From NCBI GenBank assembly GCA_024543015.1, contig JAMXCY010000034.1, positions 1 through 8,587 on the forward strand: a DNA stretch of 8,587 nt, given 5' to 3'. The stretch is from Candidatus Omnitrophota bacterium. GTDB lineage: Bacteria; Omnitrophota; Gorgyraeia; JAFGHF01. The stretch's first letter is position 1; each line of letters opens with the position of its first letter. Shown here piece after piece: positions 6,120 to 8,587 of this stretch. The notes below the pieces were generated by a model. That model saw only the letters and a list, made by a program, of their open reading frames with translations. It searched no databases and was not told the origin of the DNA. The translations under genes and the position numbers were made by a program.

Positions 6120-6148
6120 AGTATACCATAAGATTTTGGACTTGTCAA
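6120..6148 (-). promoter_or_regulatory. Strong sigma-70-type promoter for the sigma-factor leader
   Basis: Perfect -35 TTGACA (6143-6148), a 17-base spacer and -10 TATACT (6120-6125; five of six), with TG one base before the -10. It starts 8 bp after the asnB stop codon. The predicted start is near 6113, leaving about 134 bases of leader before the sigma-factor ATG. A strong promoter in front of two terminators is the arrangement expected for control by antitermination. Confidence 0.82.
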
Positions 6149-6156
6149 GTTTTATT

Positions 6157-8043
6157 TTAGTGCGAAGTTGCCGTGTCGATAAAAATCTTATGCCAAACTT
6201 CCAGGTTTAAAAGGCTCCAGATACGCGCTCCATGATTAAATCTTCCTGAACAATGCTCATCTAAGAGAGCTTTAATACGCTCTTTGCGAAAATAACCTCT
6301 CTCGATGCTCTTTTTGTCCAAAAGTGTATCATAAGCGAATTGCTTCAAGTTGGTCCTAAACCATTTATCAACAGGAACCGCAAATCCCATTTTTCTTCTT
6401 TGTAAGATTTCCTTTGGCAATAAATCTTGGGCTAATTCTTTCAAAAGATATTTTAGCTTAAACGACCTCATTTTAAATCCTATAGGCAAAGAAGCCGCAA
6501 ATTCCATTACATTGTGGTCTAAGAAAGGAGAGCGGGCTTCCAGGGAATTTGCCATAGTGGCTATATCCATCTTCACCAAAAGGTCTTCCGGAAGGTAGCT
6601 ATTAATATCCACCTCCATCGCCCTTTCTGCCGGACTAGGCAAATGCGATTGTTCTGCTAAGTTCAATAAATACGCGGCTACATCACCACCGAGGCTGGCC
6701 TTAAAACAATCGCTGTATAAACCCTGTTTATCTTCTTCCTGGAAGCAACCAACCCAGCTTCCATAGCGCCTCCACTCATCTGTATAATTAAGTAGTCCTT
6801 TTAGAAAAACGTCAATATGTCTCGATTTTGTCTTTAATAAACTAAGCATCACTTTTATGAGCGGCTTGGGTAAATATTTTAAGTATCTGGCTATCTGCAT
6901 TCCTCTGTATCTTTCATAGCCGACAAAGGATTCATCGCCGCCATCACCGTTTAAGGCCACAGGAACAAATTCCCTGGTCATCTTAGCCAGATAGTATGAG
7001 GGGACACAAGATGAATCCCCAAAAGGTTCGTTATAATGCCAGACTAGCTTATTTAATATTTCAAAAGCATCTGGTTTGACCACAAATTCGCGGTGTTCTG
7101 TATTATAACGCTCGGCTACTTTGCGCGCAAATTTCAACTCACTGTAATCCTCTTCTTCAAAACCGATCGAAAATGTCTTTACGCCGGAGCCGCAAAGTTT
7201 ACTCATCAGCGCCACAACTATACTTGAATCTATGCCTCCGCTTAAGAATACGCCCAGGGGCACATCACTAATTAACCTTAAACGTACAGATTCTGTTAAT
7301 ATCTCTTTTAATCTCTGTTTACTTTCGGCAAAGGTAATCTTCTGTTTCTGATAACTTATCCGCCAATACCTCTGTATCGCAAGTCCTTGACTATCATAAG
7401 TCAATATATGTCCGGGGGGGAGCTTCTTTATTCCCTTTAATATTGATTGTGGGCTGGGGACATATCCGTAGCTTAAGAAATAATCTATTGAGCCAAGATT
7501 GACTTCTCTTTTAATGCCATTTTCTAAAATTGCTTTAATTTCTGAAGCGAAAATAAGATTTTTACTATCCTGATAATAGACTAAGGGTTTTTTTCCTACC
7601 CGGTCTCTAGCTAAAAAAAGTCTTTTCTTTTTATTATCCCAAATAGCAAAGGCAAACATTCCTCTCAAGAGCCTAACACACTCTAGATCTTGGTCTTCAT
7701 AAAGATGAAGAATAACTTCTGTATCGCTTTTAGTTTTAAAACGGTGCCCTTTGCTTAATAATCTTTCTCTAAGCTCAAGGAAATTGTAAATTTCTCCGTT
7801 AAAGACAATCCAAATTGAATCGTCTTCATTGCTCATGGGTTGATGCCCGGTTTTAAGATCAATTATGCTCAAGCGTCTGTGCCCTAAACCTACTTGTGCG
7901 GGGCTATCGGGATTGTTATCTGCGGAAATATAAATTCCTGCATCGTCTGGCCCGCGATGCACCAATGTCTTAATCATCCGCTCGATATTGGAACGTTCTA
8001 CTCGTTTTCCTGCAAAGTTACAGTTTCCGGCAATGCCACACAT
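6157..8043 (-). CDS. asnB: Asparagine synthetase, glutamine-hydrolysing
   Basis: Cytosolic enzyme converting aspartate, glutamine and ATP to asparagine. The length of 628 residues is normal for bacterial AsnB. The N-terminal class II glutaminase domain begins MCGIAGN, with Cys2 as nucleophile after Met removal, which fixes the start; RLSIIDL (57-63), FNGEIYNF (81-88) and SDTEV (106-110) line the glutamine site. The synthetase domain has the ATP pyrophosphatase loop LSGGIDSS (267-274), SIGFEEEDYSE (292-302), NGDGGDESFVGYERYRG (365-381) and, towards the C-terminus, EARSPFLDH. The ribosome site is weak (AAAGAGA at unusual distance). The gene lies 86 bp after the GAF-ANTAR gene, behind a leader terminator with an AGAGGA loop. 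AsnB relatives also act in cell-surface polysaccharide loci, but the neighbours here favour nitrogen assimilation. No terminator lies between its stop and the next promoter. Confidence 0.94.
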   Translation of the reverse strand: MCGIAGNCNFAGKRVERSNIERMIKTLVHRGPDDAGIYISADNNPDSPAQVGLGHRRLSIIDLKTGHQPMSNEDDSIWIVFNGEIYNFLELRERLLSKGHRFKTKSDTEVILHLYEDQDLECVRLLRGMFAFAIWDNKKKRLFLARDRVGKKPLVYYQDSKNLIFASEIKAILENGIKREVNLGSIDYFLSYGYVPSPQSILKGIKKLPPGHILTYDSQGLAIQRYWRISYQKQKITFAESKQRLKEILTESVRLRLISDVPLGVFLSGGIDSSIVVALMSKLCGSGVKTFSIGFEEEDYSELKFARKVAERYNTEHREFVVKPDAFEILNKLVWHYNEPFGDSSCVPSYYLAKMTREFVPVALNGDGGDESFVGYERYRGMQIARYLKYLPKPLIKVMLSLLKTKSRHIDVFLKGLLNYTDEWRRYGSWVGCFQEEDKQGLYSDCFKASLGGDVAAYLLNLAEQSHLPSPAERAMEVDINSYLPEDLLVKMDIATMANSLEARSPFLDHNVMEFAASLPIGFKMRSFKLKYLLKELAQDLLPKEILQRRKMGFAVPVDKWFRTNLKQFAYDTLLDKKSIERGYFRKERIKALLDEHCSGRFNHGARIWSLLNLEVWHKIFIDTATSH

Positions 8044-8075
8044 TTATATTTTCTCTTTATTGTTGTCTAATCCTT

Positions 8076-8107
8076 AAAAAAATAAAAAGACATCCTCTTG
8101 TCTTTTT
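8076..8107 (-). terminator. asnB leader terminator with an ANTAR-like AGAGGA loop
   Basis: AAAAAGACA (8107-8099) pairs perfectly with TGTCTTTTT (8092-8084) around the six-base loop AGAGGA, and ATTTTTTT follows. It sits in the 86-bp gap between the regulator gene and asnB, so asnB expression needs read-through or another start. The loop has A1 and G4 and shares the core AGAGG with P2 in the other two leaders. Here the hairpin is itself the terminator stem rather than a competitor of it. Confidence 0.78.
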
Positions 8108-8122
8108 GCGGATTTGGACGTC
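8089..8122 (-). promoter_or_regulatory. Candidate antiterminator pairing in asnB leader
   Basis: GACGTCC (8122-8116) can pair with GGATGTC (8095-8089) over seven positions, one G-U. The second segment includes part of the AGAGGA loop and of the 3' arm of the terminator, so this pairing and the terminator exclude each other. This gives a simple two-state switch; which state the ANTAR protein would favour is not shown by the sequence. Confidence 0.4.
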
Positions 8123-8129
8123 TTTGAGA

Positions 8130-8587
8130 TTAGGAAGACTTCTTCATCTCTTCAGCTAAGATAATCGCCTCTGATATCTCCCTCATACTTTTGCGGTTAT
8201 TCATACTGTATTTTCTCAGTCGCTTATAGGCTTGGTCTTCGGTTAAGGCATCCTGTTTCATCAAGATGCCTTTTGCTCGCTCAACTGCCTTGCGCGACTC
8301 TAATTCTTCCTTGATGACTTTGGACTCTACAACCAATCTAAAGTTTTCAATAACGATAGCGGCCTGATTGGCTATTGATCTTAAGATATTGATTTCGTTT
8401 TTACTGAATTTATGTGGTTTTGAAGTATAGCTATTTAATACACCTATTGTTTTACTCTTAACAATGAGGGGTACAGATAAAAGCGAACAAAGTTTCTCTT
8501 TTTTAGCAATTTCTCTGTTGATATAGCAGGCGTCTTTACGTACATCGTCTACTGTTATCGCCTTTCCCTCTCTGGCTACCTTGCCGG
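8130..8587 (-). CDS. GAF-ANTAR transcription antitermination regulator, 5' end beyond window
   Basis: RNA-binding regulator predicted to promote read-through of leader terminators. The frame is open to the right edge, giving 151 C-terminal residues. Visible residues about 1-80 are the end of a GAF sensor domain (LCSLLSVPLIVKSKTIGVLN, then a long helix NEINILRSIANQAAIVIENF). A short helical linker follows, then an ANTAR domain at about 90-147: SRKAVERAKGILMKQDALTE, DQAYKRLRKYSMNN and MREISEAIILAEEM match the family's AKG-LM and LR--SM pattern. An internal ATG at 8336 is not the true start, since it would remove the GAF domain. No receiver domain is seen in the visible part. Its neighbours carry ANTAR-like leader hairpins, pointing to local control of nitrogen genes. 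The signal sensed is unknown. Confidence 0.92.
   Translation of the reverse strand, partial: GKVAREGKAITVDDVRKDACYINREIAKKEKLCSLLSVPLIVKSKTIGVLNSYTSKPHKFSKNEINILRSIANQAAIVIENFRLVVESKVIKEELESRKAVERAKGILMKQDALTEDQAYKRLRKYSMNNRKSMREISEAIILAEEMKKSS

Noticed and set aside
8164..8175. ATC-AGAGGC-GAT inside the ANTAR coding region as a P1 for the asnB leader
   Set aside because: The loop matches the rule, but the stem is only three pairs and it lies about 57 bases from the terminator hairpin, inside codons of the conserved ANTAR domain.
8130..8336. A stand-alone 68-residue ANTAR protein starting at 8336
   Set aside because: The same frame stays open to the window edge and encodes a convincing GAF domain directly upstream, so this is an internal Met.
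1..8587. CRISPR arrays, insertion sequences, tRNA or rRNA genes
   Set aside because: No regular repeat-spacer pattern, transposase motif, terminal repeats around a gene, or tRNA/rRNA-like sequence was seen on either strand.

Overview
The window holds one run of minus-strand genes, all oriented leftwards, devoted to ammonium uptake and glutamine-centred nitrogen assimilation. A GAF-ANTAR antitermination regulator and leader RNAs that look like its targets lie upstream. In transcription order (right to left) the genes are: GAF-ANTAR regulator (5' end off the right edge), asnB asparagine synthetase, a small sigma-70-like factor, a TorF-family putative porin, amtB ammonium channel, glnK/glnB P-II protein, glnA type I glutamine synthetase, and nadE glutamine-dependent NAD synthetase (3' end off the left edge).

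The organism is a bacterium with an outer membrane: the TorF-like protein has a signal peptide, beta-barrel-like sequence and a C-terminal Phe. Moderately AT-rich DNA, strong AGGAGG ribosome sites and canonical TTGACA-17-TATAAT-like promoters are seen. The GS is the 444-residue alpha-like form, and the P-II protein lacks the uridylylated Tyr51. An uncultivated diderm lineage (for example Omnitrophota or a relative) would fit, but this is a guess from gene style, not from a marker.

The most interesting part is the RNA layer. ANTAR proteins bind paired hairpins with six-base loops carrying A at position 1 and G at position 4; the second hairpin overlaps a terminator. The sigma-factor leader (about 5991-6148) shows the full layout: strong promoter, hairpin P1 (loop AAGGTA), hairpin P2 (loop AGAGGT) sharing bases with an intrinsic terminator, then a second, 16-bp terminator just before the ribosome site. 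The porin-amtB-glnK leader (5350-5405) has the same P2 (loop AGAGGC) overlapping a terminator. The asnB leader (8076-8122) has a loop AGAGGA at the tip of its terminator, plus a competing antiterminator pairing. The regulator, its probable RNA targets and a sigma factor under the same control thus sit together, suggesting a local ANTAR nitrogen regulon.

glnA has its own good promoter inside the glnK-glnA gap and a leader with two hairpins that do not match the ANTAR rule. Functionally, porin and AmtB would bring ammonium in, GlnK would gate AmtB, GlnA would fix ammonium into glutamine, and AsnB and NadE are two glutamine-consuming amidotransferases. No gene-free stretch exceeds 300 bases, and no mobile element, CRISPR array, tRNA or rRNA was seen.
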